Positions 16,806-24,322 of a DNA stretch of 64,000 nucleotides are shown here, piece by piece (position 1 is the stretch's first letter; the number at the start of each line of letters is the position of its first letter). The translations under genes and the position numbers were made by a program. Below the pieces are notes generated by a model. It saw nothing but the letters and a program-made list of their open reading frames with translations, was not told the origin of the DNA and searched no databases. Origin of the DNA: SZAS-103 sp038226665 (GTDB taxonomy: Bacteria; Pseudomonadota; Gammaproteobacteria; Xanthomonadales; Xanthomonadaceae); the NCBI GenBank assembly GCA_038226665.1, contig JBBRQI010000002.1, positions 124,001 to 188,000 of the forward strand, in the 5' to 3' direction.

Positions 16806-18188
16806 ATGAATTCCTCAGCCGCACCAGCCAGCCAGTTGCTGATCGTCGATGATGATGTCGGCTTCGTGCATGCGGCTGCTGAAATCGCGCGGCAGAAGGG
16901 TTTCGAGATCACGATTGCCGGAAGCGTCGCCCAGGCGATTGCCCGGCTGGAAGGCGGCCAATTCGACCTGGCACTGGTTGATTTGTCCTTGCCTGACGGC
17001 AGCGGCATGCAATTGCTCGATCACGTCGATCTGGCTCGCACGCAGACTGTCCTCATCAGCGGCCAGCCGACGCTCGAATCTGCGTTGCAGGCGGTTCGCT
17101 TGCCTGTCGTCGATTACATCATCAAGCCGTTGCAGATCGAGCGTTACCAGGAATTGCTGGCGAATGCGCAGCATCGACATGCAAAAGTCGCCGCAGGTAT
17201 CCATTGGCACGGCATGGCAGGCGGCGCCGCGCTCGATCCGATCAAGAACGCGATTCGCCGCGTCGCACCGACCGACGCATCCGTTCTGGTCGTCGGTGAA
17301 AGCGGCACGGGCAAGGAATTGGTCGCGCGCGCGGTGCACGAAGAAAGCGGACGCACTGGCGCGCTTGTCGCCGTCAACAGCGGGGCAGTTCCATCCGAAT
17401 TGCTTGCGAGCCAGTTGTTCGGCCACGAGAAAGGCAGTTTTACCGGAGCGCATTCGCGACACGCGGGGTTCTTCGAGCAGGCCAACGGCGGCACCTTGTT
17501 CCTGGATGAGATCACCGAGATGCCCTTGCACCTGCAAGTGCATCTGCTGCGCGTGCTTGAAACGAAGAAAGTGCGCCGCGTCGGCGGCCAGACGGATATT
17601 CCAGTCGACGTGCGGCTGGTTTCGGCAACCAATCGCTTGCCACGACAGGCGATAGCCGATGGCCGGTTGCGCGAGGATCTGTTTTACCGGCTCAGCGAGT
17701 TTCCACTGTCGTTGCCGACGCTGCGCGATCGTCCCGACGACATTCCGCTTCTTGCGCAAACATTCCTGGATCGCCTCAACGAGCGCTACGCATCTCGCAG
17801 ATCGTTCGGCAATGGCGTAATGGAGCGGCTGAAACGGCATGGCTGGCCGGGCAACGTGCGCGAGTTGCGCAACGCAGTGCAACGCGCCTACATCCTAGCG
17901 AACGGGAATCTCGTCGATGTCGCGTTCGAAACGCAGGTTGTGCGGGAACCGCTGGCCGAGGACATGCACTCGATCACCTTCGGCATCGGCACGACGCTCG
18001 ACGAGGTCGAACGCCGGATGATGCTCAAGACCCTCGCGTACTACGACAACAACAAGCTGAAAGCCGCGGAGGTGCTTGGCATCAGCGCCAAGACGATCTA
18101 CAACCGCCTGTCCCGCTACCAGAACGATGGGGACGACAACGCATCGGTGCGGGCGAAGGATGCGGGCAAAACCGAACCTGGAACCTGA
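16806..18188 (+). CDS. NtrC-family sigma-54-dependent response regulator (REC-AAA+-Fis HTH)
   Basis: A 460-residue activator. REC: LLIVDDDVGF (acidic pair 15-17), phospho-Asp 59 in LALVDLSLPDG, Lys near 108 in IIKPL. AAA+: Walker A GESGTGKE (164-171), sigma-54 contact loop GSFTGA (210-215; canonical GAFTGA, Ala to Ser), Walker B LFLDE (231-235), arginine-finger region LREDLFYRLSEFPLSLPTLRDR and GWPGNVRELRNAVQRA. Fis-type HTH near 420-445: NKLKAAEVLGISAKTIYNRLSRY. GGGA six bases upstream supports the ATG at 16806. It is followed five bases later by the H-box mini-protein gene. It is the only sigma-54 activator in the window and therefore the prime candidate for the three nearby promoters. Confidence 0.95.
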   Translation: MNSSAAPASQLLIVDDDVGFVHAAAEIARQKGFEITIAGSVAQAIARLEGGQFDLALVDLSLPDGSGMQLLDHVDLARTQTVLISGQPTLESALQAVRLPVVDYIIKPLQIERYQELLANAQHRHAKVAAGIHWHGMAGGAALDPIKNAIRRVAPTDASVLVVGESGTGKELVARAVHEESGRTGALVAVNSGAVPSELLASQLFGHEKGSFTGAHSRHAGFFEQANGGTLFLDEITEMPLHLQVHLLRVLETKKVRRVGGQTDIPVDVRLVSATNRLPRQAIADGRLREDLFYRLSEFPLSLPTLRDRPDDIPLLAQTFLDRLNERYASRRSFGNGVMERLKRHGWPGNVRELRNAVQRAYILANGNLVDVAFETQVVREPLAEDMHSITFGIGTTLDEVERRMMLKTLAYYDNNKLKAAEVLGISAKTIYNRLSRYQNDGDDNASVRAKDAGKTEPGT

Positions 18189-18192
18189 TGCG

Positions 18193-18423
18193 ATGGAAAA
18201 TGAACACATCCCGGCCGGAACGCCGGAGGAAATCAGACATGCGGTTCATGCGCTGCGCAACGGCATGAATTCGCTCTTGATGAATGCGGCCGTGCTGGCA
18301 AGCCGCGCGGACGACGTTCCGGAGTCGCTACGGCCATTCGTCGAACGGATCAAGCAATCCGGGCAGTTGTGCAGCGAGGAGCTTACGCGTTTGTTCGCGT
18401 TGATCGACGCGTGGAAAAGTTGA
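18193..18423 (+). CDS. Second mini-protein with a histidine-kinase H-box
   Basis: A 76-residue soluble protein four bases after the sigma-54 regulator stop, so clearly co-transcribed. EIRHAVHALRNGMNSLLMNAAVLASR is an H-box-like helix (H-x-L-R-N-x-M-N-x-L, candidate phospho-His 19), followed by a second helix ESLRPFVERIKQSGQLCSEELTRLFALIDAW. As with 16076-16333, this is DHp-like without any ATPase domain. Operon pairing with a receiver-containing regulator makes a phosphorelay or phosphatase/antagonist role plausible. It has the size of an Hpt protein but not its HxxKGxxxxxG motif. Confidence 0.75.
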   Translation: MENEHIPAGTPEEIRHAVHALRNGMNSLLMNAAVLASRADDVPESLRPFVERIKQSGQLCSEELTRLFALIDAWKS

Positions 18424-18564
18424 CGCCGGGCAGTACGGTCTGCTGACGGCTCGCTGATGTACGGCGATTGGATCTGAAGTTGCACGCGATCCATATCCGC
18501 CAAGGCCCCAAGAAAAGTGAATGATCCACTACTCAAGGTGCGGCAGTGGATTTTTTCACATGAC
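18424..18564. other. Intergenic stretch before sigma-54 regulatory region
   Basis: About 140 bp following the H-box protein. I see no gene here; a long minus-strand ORF (18246-18764) overlaps both the coding gene and the regulatory sites and is not convincing. Confidence 0.5.
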
Positions 18565-18594
18565 GGAAAATCTTTCTCGCTTGAGAAAATTCCC
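18565..18594. promoter_or_regulatory. Two candidate enhancer sites for promoter P3
   Basis: GGAAAATCTTTC (18565-18576) and GAGAAAATTCCC (18583-18594, complement GGGAATTTTCTC) resemble sites 1 and 2. Their centres are 118.5 and 100.5 nt upstream of the -12 cytosine of the sigma-54 promoter at 18674-18690, within the usual enhancer range. Confidence 0.45.
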
Positions 18595-18673
18595 GAGGCG
18601 AACAGTGCTCGCATGAACCAGCTTCCGTGAAGTTCCGGAGCGTTGCCTGCGCATGGTGATGAGTCGCGTCCTC

Positions 18674-18690
18674 CTGGCACAGAGATTGCT
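18674..18690 (+). promoter_or_regulatory. Sigma-54 promoter P3
   Basis: CTGGCACAGAGATTGCT: TGGCAC and TTGCT with five-base spacing. It lies 104 bp before the ATG at 18794, with an expected start near 18701. Confidence 0.78.
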
Positions 18691-18793
18691 TTGAATGGCA
18701 TCCATGAGGCGCATGCATCGCGTTTCGCGATCGTCACAATCCGCGATAGCCGCGATGCCAACACCTCTCCATCAATAGATCAAGAGGCCCGTC

Positions 18794-19189
18794 ATGCAAA
18801 CAATTCCGATGACGATGCAAAATATGCTGCTGACGGCGCAACAACGGCACAAGGAAATCACTTCGGTAGAAAGTTGCCTTGCGTACCCCGAAATGATGCA
18901 TGTCCCGCCTGCATTCAATCGCATGGCGCACACCGAATTGGCGATCCTGTCGGAAGCCGACGAGAATCTTGAATGGGAAGACTACTGTCCCGCCTACGCA
19001 CTGGGTCTGCTGACATTCGAGGCCTATTTCCACGCGCCGCACCGTGGGAGGTCGGGCACCGAACTCAAGGATCAATGGAACGGATTGCGCGGGTCGTCGC
19101 GGCTTGGATGGGAGCAGGCACAGCCGATCATCGCGCGTTGCTGGAACGCATTAGCCGGGCTGGAACGCGAAGGACAGCTACAGGCGTGA
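18794..19189 (+). CDS. Uncharacterised protein behind a sigma-54 promoter
   Basis: A 131-residue soluble protein (MQTIPMTMQNMLLTAQQRHKE...). Central part: EDENLEWEDYCPAYALGLLTFEAYFHAPHRG-type sequence with a cluster of acidic and aromatic residues (LEWEDYCPAYALG), then a helical C-terminus with AWNxL-like packing (WEQAQPIIARCWNALAGLE). No signal peptide, no known domain that I recognise. GAGG six bases before the ATG supports the start. It appears to be a member of the same sigma-54 regulon as 15072 and the GGA-rich RNA. Confidence 0.75.
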   Translation: MQTIPMTMQNMLLTAQQRHKEITSVESCLAYPEMMHVPPAFNRMAHTELAILSEADENLEWEDYCPAYALGLLTFEAYFHAPHRGRSGTELKDQWNGLRGSSRLGWEQAQPIIARCWNALAGLEREGQLQA

Positions 19190-19272
19190 TCTTCATCGTG
19201 AAGACCAGGCTTCATTGAAGATTTGTGTTTTGCCACGAGATCGCGCTGCCGGACACGCAAGGACTGGACATG

Positions 19273-19299
19273 AAAACGGCCGCGCTTGGCGACCGTTTT
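19273..19299. terminator. Bidirectional intrinsic terminator
   Basis: AAAACGG and CCGTTTT arms close a GC-rich stem with inner CGC/GCG pairing. The flanking A- and T-runs serve both strands: the plus-strand gene ending at 19189 and the minus-strand tRNA-Pro. Confidence 0.7.
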
Positions 19300-19339
19300 G
19301 AAAGCTTGATACCGCAAGCTCGGTATTGCAACGGAAAAT

Positions 19340-19416
<77 letters not shown>

Positions 19417-19529
19417 ACTGAGCCGTGCATTCTAGTGGTCGCGGCGCGGGCAGGCAAGCGCGGCCGATACATTGCGGCTGCATGCGGCCGGAATCGGTAG
19501 AATCCGGGCTTGATACCCAGGAGTAAATC

Positions 19530-20957
19530 TTGATCAAGCCCCGCACCATGCCTGGCGTCATGGAATTGCTGCCGCGCGAGCAGATCGCATTCCAGCGCAT
19601 GCTCGATGTCATCCGTCGCAACTACGAGCGCTTCGGCTTCCTGCCGATCGAAACCCCGGCGATCGAACTGTCCGATATGCTGCTGACCAAGAGTGGCGGC
19701 GAGACCGAGCGCCAGGTGTATTTCGTGCAGTCCACCGGCGCGCTTGCCAAATCCAACGAAAGCGGGGCGGGCGAGGGTGTGCCTGAACTCGCGCTGCGTT
19801 TCGACCTCACCGTGCCGCTTGCGCGGTACGTCGCCGAACACGAACACGACCTCGCATTCCCGTTCCGCCGCTACCAGATGCAGCGCGTCTATCGCGGCGA
19901 ACGCGCGCAACGCGGTCGCTTCCGCGAGTTCTACCAGGCCGACATCGACGTGATCGGCAAGGACAGTCTGTCGATCCGCTTCGATGCGGAATTGCCGGCG
20001 GTGATCCATGCGGTGTTCATCGAACTCGCCATCGGGCCGTTCACGATCCACATCAACAACCGCAAGCTCATGCGCGGGTTCTTCGAGGCGCAGGGCGTGG
20101 TCGGCGGTGAATTGCAGGCGCTGGTGCTGCGCGAGGTCGACAAGCTCGACAAGCGCGGCGAGGACCATGTGCGGGAGACGCTGACCGGTACGGGTTTCAA
20201 TCTGCCCGTCGCGGCCGTGGATCGGATCATGCAGTTCGTGAAAATACGCTCCAAGTCGCATGCCGATGCCTTGGGGCAACTCGACGGGCTCTTGGACGAA
20301 TTCCAGAGTGTTGGCAACGCCAATCAGTTGTTGCATGAAGGTGTGGTCGAATTGCGCGAAGTCCTTGAACTCGTAAGCGGCCTCGGTGTTCCTGAGTCGC
20401 ATTACGCGATCAACCTGTCGATCGCGCGCGGCCTCGACTACTACACCGGCACCGTGTTCGAGACGATGCTCAACGACCACCCGCAGATCGGTTCGATCTG
20501 TTCGGGCGGCCGCTACGACGACCTCGCCAGCAACTATACGAAGTCGAAACTGCCGGGTGTCGGCATTTCGATCGGCGTCACCCGCCTGTTTTGGCAGCTG
20601 CAGCAGGCGGGGCTGATCGACCAAGCCGAAAGTTCGGTGCAGGCATTGGTCGGCCTGCTCGACGATGCGCGACTGAACGATGGACTGCAGATTGCGCGCG
20701 AATTGCGCGCTGGCGGCATCAACACCGAAGTCCAGCTCGAATTGCGCAAGCTTGCACGGCAGATGCAATACGCCGATCGCGCGGGCATCCGCTTCGTGGT
20801 GCTGGTCGGCGAAGACGAGGCTGCGCGCAGTGTCGTGACGGTGAAGGACATGCGTCGCGGCGAGCAGTTCCAGGTCGCGCGCGCGGAACTCGCCGGCGCA
20901 TTGCGCGTCGAGATCGAGCAATCGCGCGCCATGCAAGAACGGGGAACAAGCGCATGA
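19530..20957 (+). CDS. hisS: Histidyl-tRNA synthetase
   Basis: Charges tRNA-His; class II synthetase, 475 residues. Motif 2 region FPFRRYQMQRVYRGERAQRGRFREFYQADIDVIG; histidine-specific motifs ARGLDYYTGTVFE and SICSGGRYDDL; motif 3 GVGISIGVTRLF; and a C-terminal anticodon-binding domain. The start is a TTG with CAGGAG at good spacing, giving MIKPRTMPGVMELLP; an internal ATG (MPGVM) is possible. It overlaps hutH by four bases (ATGA), so the two are translationally coupled. Confidence 0.96.
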   Translation: MIKPRTMPGVMELLPREQIAFQRMLDVIRRNYERFGFLPIETPAIELSDMLLTKSGGETERQVYFVQSTGALAKSNESGAGEGVPELALRFDLTVPLARYVAEHEHDLAFPFRRYQMQRVYRGERAQRGRFREFYQADIDVIGKDSLSIRFDAELPAVIHAVFIELAIGPFTIHINNRKLMRGFFEAQGVVGGELQALVLREVDKLDKRGEDHVRETLTGTGFNLPVAAVDRIMQFVKIRSKSHADALGQLDGLLDEFQSVGNANQLLHEGVVELREVLELVSGLGVPESHYAINLSIARGLDYYTGTVFETMLNDHPQIGSICSGGRYDDLASNYTKSKLPGVGISIGVTRLFWQLQQAGLIDQAESSVQALVGLLDDARLNDGLQIARELRAGGINTEVQLELRKLARQMQYADRAGIRFVVLVGEDEAARSVVTVKDMRRGEQFQVARAELAGALRVEIEQSRAMQERGTSA

Positions 20958-22873
20958 CCGGCATCGTGCAATTGAATGGCATCTCGCTGACCCGCGCGCA
21001 GCTCATCGAAGTCGGTCGTGGCGCAAGCGTCGCGCTCGACGCGCAACAGCTGCATGCGGTGAAGCGCGCGGCGGATTTTCTTGCCGAACAGGTGCGCCGC
21101 GAGGAACCGATCTACGGCGTCAACACCGGTTTCGGCAGCAACGCGGACCGCCTTCTCGGCGCGCATCGCGTGCGCGATCGTTTGCCCGGCGCCGTCCCAT
21201 CCGTCGAGGTGAGTCTGCCGGAAGTTACCTTGCATGAAGAACTGCAGCGCAACCTGATCATCACCCACGCAGTCTGCGTCGGCGAACCGCTCGCGACGGA
21301 CATCGTGCGCGCGATGCTCGCGATCCGGATCAACACGCTGATGCGCGGGCATTCCGGCATCCGCGTGGAAACGCTGCAGGCGCTCGCGAACCTCCTCAAT
21401 GCGGGCGTCGTTCCCCTCGTTCCGAAGATGGGATCGGTCGGCGCGAGCGGTGATCTTGCGCCGTTGTCGCACCTCGCGATCGTGCTGCTCGGCGGCGGCG
21501 AAGCGTTTTACCAAGGCCAGCGCATGCCCGGCGCCGAAGCGCTCGAACGCGCTGGCCTCGAACGCGTGCGCTTGTCCTACAAGGAGGGCCTCGCGCTCAA
21601 CAACGGCACCGCGCAGATGCTGGCCTGCGGCGTGCTCGCGGTGGACCGACTCGAACGCCTGCTCGATACCGCCGACCTCGCGGCGGCGATGACGATCGAT
21701 GCGTTCGCCGGCCGCGTGCATGCATTCGACGAAGCGGTGCATGCGCTGCGTCCGCATCCGGGCCAGGTCCACGTCGCTGCGCGCTTGCGCGCATTGCTCG
21801 AAGGTTCGACGCTCGCCGACATCCCATACCACCTCGTGCCACGCTTCGCGTCCTGGCAGCCGCAGAGTTGGGACACGGTGGCATCGCAGGCGCTGCGCTT
21901 CGACATCCGCTGGGACTGGGTGCCGCTGGACCAGCGCCACGGCCGCGAGAAGTTCTACCAGCGTTTCCGCCCGTTCCGCGGCGGCAAGAAGCACCAGCCG
22001 CAGGACAGTTATTCGCTGCGCTGCGTGCCGCAGGTGCACGGCGCGGTGCGCGATGCGGTGGCGCAGGCCGCGCGCGTGATGGATATCGAGCTCAACGCGG
22101 TCACCGACAATCCGTTGGTGTTCCCCGACATGCAGGGCGTGCGCTTCGTGGAGGAGCAGGTCATTTCGGCCGGCCACTTCCACGGAATGCCGCTCGCGCT
22201 CGCGATGAGCTACGTCAAGGCGGCGATTCCGGTGCTTGCATCGATCTCGGAGCGGCGCTTGAACAAGCTCGTCGATCCGGCCACGAACGATGGATTGCCC
22301 GGCTTCCTGATCGGCAACGAGGATTCGACCGAGTCGGGTTTCATGATCGTGCAGTACACCGCTGCGGCGATCGTCAACGACCTCGCGAGCCGCGCGCATC
22401 CGGCGTCGGTGTATTCGATCCCGACTTCGGCGAACGCCGAGGACCATGTGTCGATGGGCGCGAACGAAGCGCGCCATGTGCTCGACATGACCGACGACCT
22501 CGCGCGCGTGCTCGGGCTGGAGCTCTACACGGCTGCGCAGGCGCTGGATTTCCGCAGCGACATGATCCACGCGGCGCAGGAACTGGCGACTCGCAGCGAC
22601 GCGGCCGGCCTGGCGCGCAAGATCCACGGAGGACCGGCGGAAAGCGATCCAGCCCGCAGCGCGTTCCTTGCCGAAGTCGAAGCCTTGCGCGCGGAATTGG
22701 CCGCCGCGCCCGCGATCAAGCCGGGCAGGGCGATCGAAGCCGCATGGCGCGCGCTGCGCGAGGCGATCCCGTTCATGGCCCGCGACCGCGCGATGGATGG
22801 CGACGTCGCGATGGCGGTCACGCTCGTCGACAGGGACGTCCTGCTCGACGCAGCGCGCCACGCCGCCGGCTGA
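20954..22873 (+). CDS. hutH: Histidine ammonia-lyase family protein, enlarged
   Basis: Eliminates ammonia from histidine to give urocanate, the first step of histidine catabolism, if the family assignment holds. MIO-forming triad Ala164-Ser165-Gly166 in GSVGASGDLAPLSH; catalytic Tyr54 in YGVNTGFGS; His105 in LIITHAVCVGE, the position typical of histidine-specific enzymes; Glu495 in TSANAEDHVSMG, where most family members have NQED. At 639 residues it is about 130 longer than usual HutH. Some 65 extra residues (about 284-348, rich in Trp, Arg, Phe and Lys) sit before DSYSLRC, and the C-terminal tail is longer. Substrate specificity is therefore uncertain. Coupled to hisS by ATGA overlap. Confidence 0.88.
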   Translation: MTGIVQLNGISLTRAQLIEVGRGASVALDAQQLHAVKRAADFLAEQVRREEPIYGVNTGFGSNADRLLGAHRVRDRLPGAVPSVEVSLPEVTLHEELQRNLIITHAVCVGEPLATDIVRAMLAIRINTLMRGHSGIRVETLQALANLLNAGVVPLVPKMGSVGASGDLAPLSHLAIVLLGGGEAFYQGQRMPGAEALERAGLERVRLSYKEGLALNNGTAQMLACGVLAVDRLERLLDTADLAAAMTIDAFAGRVHAFDEAVHALRPHPGQVHVAARLRALLEGSTLADIPYHLVPRFASWQPQSWDTVASQALRFDIRWDWVPLDQRHGREKFYQRFRPFRGGKKHQPQDSYSLRCVPQVHGAVRDAVAQAARVMDIELNAVTDNPLVFPDMQGVRFVEEQVISAGHFHGMPLALAMSYVKAAIPVLASISERRLNKLVDPATNDGLPGFLIGNEDSTESGFMIVQYTAAAIVNDLASRAHPASVYSIPTSANAEDHVSMGANEARHVLDMTDDLARVLGLELYTAAQALDFRSDMIHAAQELATRSDAAGLARKIHGGPAESDPARSAFLAEVEALRAELAAAPAIKPGRAIEAAWRALREAIPFMARDRAMDGDVAMAVTLVDRDVLLDAARHAAG

Positions 22874-22902
22874 CCGCCGGGCTCCAGCGCGATCGAGGGT
22901 AG

Positions 22903-22925
22903 CCATGCAGGCGTTGCCTGCATGG
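22903..22925. terminator. Inverted repeat after hutH
   Basis: CCATGCAGGC-GTT-GCCTGCATGG, a perfect 10-bp stem with a 3-nt loop, 30 bp after the hutH stop. There is no T-tract, so it is a weak terminator candidate or an mRNA-stabilising structure separating hisS-hutH from the his operon. Confidence 0.45.
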
Positions 22926-22990
22926 GCGCCAGCTGAATCTTGCCGAATCCCGAGCCTGCCCGGGTGTTGACCCATCTGGTCGATCATGCC

Positions 22991-23014
22991 AATGTATTAA
23001 CGCGTTAATACATT
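22991..23014. promoter_or_regulatory. Perfect 24-bp palindrome, likely operator of the TrpR-like regulator
   Basis: Each half reads AATGTATTAACG and its reverse complement; all 24 bases are self-complementary. It sits 20 bp before the TrpR-like gene that opens the his operon and just downstream of a TTGACC element (22967-22972), so binding would block the promoter. Autoregulation by the product of 23034-23357 is inferred. Confidence 0.8.
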
Positions 23015-23033
23015 GAATCATCGCGAGACACCC

Positions 23034-23357
23034 ATGAAACGCCGTTCGCTTCCAGTCACCCGTGCAAAGGAAAGTTCCGCCCTGCGCCAGCTCGGCGAGG
23101 CGCTGTGCAGCCTGCGCGATGCGTCCGAAGCGCGGTTGTTCCTCGAAGACCTGTGCACGCCGGCGGAGCTCGAAGCCCTGGCCGACCGCTGGCGCATCGT
23201 GCCCTTGCTGCTCGCGGGCGTTCCCTACCGCGAGATCCACGACCGCACCGCGGTGAGCGTCACCACCATCGGTCGCGTCGCGCGCTCGCTCGAGCGCGGC
23301 GCCGGCGGATACCGGCTGGCCGCATCGCGGCTCGGCCACCCCGACGCAATCCATTGA
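23034..23357 (+). CDS. TrpR/YerC-family transcriptional regulator of the his operon
   Basis: A 107-residue helix-turn-helix repressor of the TrpR superfamily (YerC/YecD group). LGEALCSLRDASEARLFLEDLCTPAELEALADRWRIVPLLLAGVPYREIHDRTAVSVTTIGRVARSLERGAGGY shows the conserved LxDLxTPxEL helix and the recognition helix AVSVTTIGRVARSL. The start at ATG 23034 (MKRRSLPV) is chosen over the upstream TTG, which lies inside the palindromic operator. First gene of the his operon, so it likely represses hisGDCBHAFI with histidine or a charged-tRNA signal; the ligand is not evident from sequence. Confidence 0.9.
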   Translation: MKRRSLPVTRAKESSALRQLGEALCSLRDASEARLFLEDLCTPAELEALADRWRIVPLLLAGVPYREIHDRTAVSVTTIGRVARSLERGAGGYRLAASRLGHPDAIH

Positions 23358-23378
23358 TCCAGCCGCCATCGGCACGTA

Positions 23379-23395
23379 GGCGCCATGCAGGCGCC
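23379..23395. promoter_or_regulatory. Hairpin between regulator gene and hisG
   Basis: GGCGCC-ATGCA-GGCGCC forms a 6-bp GC-only stem 28 bp before hisG. It might modulate read-through or hisG translation. No His-rich leader peptide is visible, so classical his attenuation is not supported. Confidence 0.3.
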
Positions 23396-23422
23396 GTCGT
23401 TCCATCCTTGTCCGGAGTTGCC

Positions 23423-24322
23423 ATGAAATCGCGTGACCGCTTGCGCATCGCCATCCAGAAGTCCGGGCGCCTGTCCGAGCCTGCCCGCGACCTGCTGGCG
23501 CGCGCCGGATTGAGCTTCCGCGAAAGCCGCGACCGCCTGTTCTGCTATGGCGAGTCGTTGCCGATCGATTTATTGCTCGTGCGCGACGACGACATCCCCG
23601 GATTGATCGCCGAAGGCGTCTGCGATCTCGGCGTGGTCGGCCGCAATGTGCTGCAGGAACAGGGACTGGAGCGCGCGAGCTCCGGATTGCCGGGTGGATT
23701 TTTCGAACTGCGCGCGCTCGGCTTTGGCTCGTGCCGGCTTGCGATCGCCGCCCCGCAGGAAAACGCATGGCGCGGTGTCGCGGATCTCGCGGGAAGGCGC
23801 ATCGCGACGAGCTACCCACGGCTGCTTGGCCGATGGCTGGCCGCGAACGCGGTCGATGCGGACGTGGTGATGCTCTCGGGCTCGGTGGAAATCGCGCCAC
23901 GGCTGGGCAAGGCCGACGCAATCTGCGACTTGGTATCCAGCGGCGCGACGCTTGCGGCGAACCAGTTGCGCGAAGTGGAAATCGTGCTCGAAACCCAGGC
24001 CGTACTCGCCGGACCCGCGCAAGCGTTCACCGACGAACGCGCCGAGTTGGCCGCGTTGCTGTTGCGCCGGCTCGATGGCGTGCTCTCGGTACGCGACAGC
24101 AAGCTGGTGCTGATGCAGGCCCCGCGCGTGGCGTTGCCGGAATTGTTGCGCCTGCTTGGCGACGCCGACGTACCGACGCTGACCTCGATCGAGGGCCGTG
24201 CCGACGACGTATCGCTGCAGACGGTCTGTCGCAGTGCAGTGACATGGCAGCGGCTGGAAGACATGAAGAAAGCCGGCGCGCGCGGCTTGCTGGTGTTGCC
24301 GGTGGAGCAGATGCTCGCATGA
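23423..24322 (+). CDS. hisG: ATP phosphoribosyltransferase
   Basis: First committed step of histidine biosynthesis: ATP + PRPP to phosphoribosyl-ATP. The 299 residues match the long HisG form: RLRIAIQKSGRLSEPARDLLARAG, LLLVRDDDIPGLIAEGVCDLGVVGRNVL, RRIATSYPRLLGRWL, the PRPP-binding loop VEIAPRLGKADAICDLVSSGATL, and a C-terminal ACT-like regulatory domain ending GARGLLVLPVEQML, where histidine feedback normally acts. GGAG seven bases upstream supports the ATG at 23423. Overlaps hisD by ATGA. Confidence 0.97.
   Translation: MKSRDRLRIAIQKSGRLSEPARDLLARAGLSFRESRDRLFCYGESLPIDLLLVRDDDIPGLIAEGVCDLGVVGRNVLQEQGLERASSGLPGGFFELRALGFGSCRLAIAAPQENAWRGVADLAGRRIATSYPRLLGRWLAANAVDADVVMLSGSVEIAPRLGKADAICDLVSSGATLAANQLREVEIVLETQAVLAGPAQAFTDERAELAALLLRRLDGVLSVRDSKLVLMQAPRVALPELLRLLGDADVPTLTSIEGRADDVSLQTVCRSAVTWQRLEDMKKAGARGLLVLPVEQMLA

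Noticed and set aside
20534..22987. 817-codon minus-strand ORF
   Set aside because: Shadow of hutH and part of hisS; Arg/His-rich composition typical of antisense frames in GC-rich genomes.
22903..23420. Search for a his-operon attenuator with His-rich leader peptide
   Set aside because: No short ORF with consecutive His codons or terminator/antiterminator pair is visible; the palindromic operator explains regulation better.
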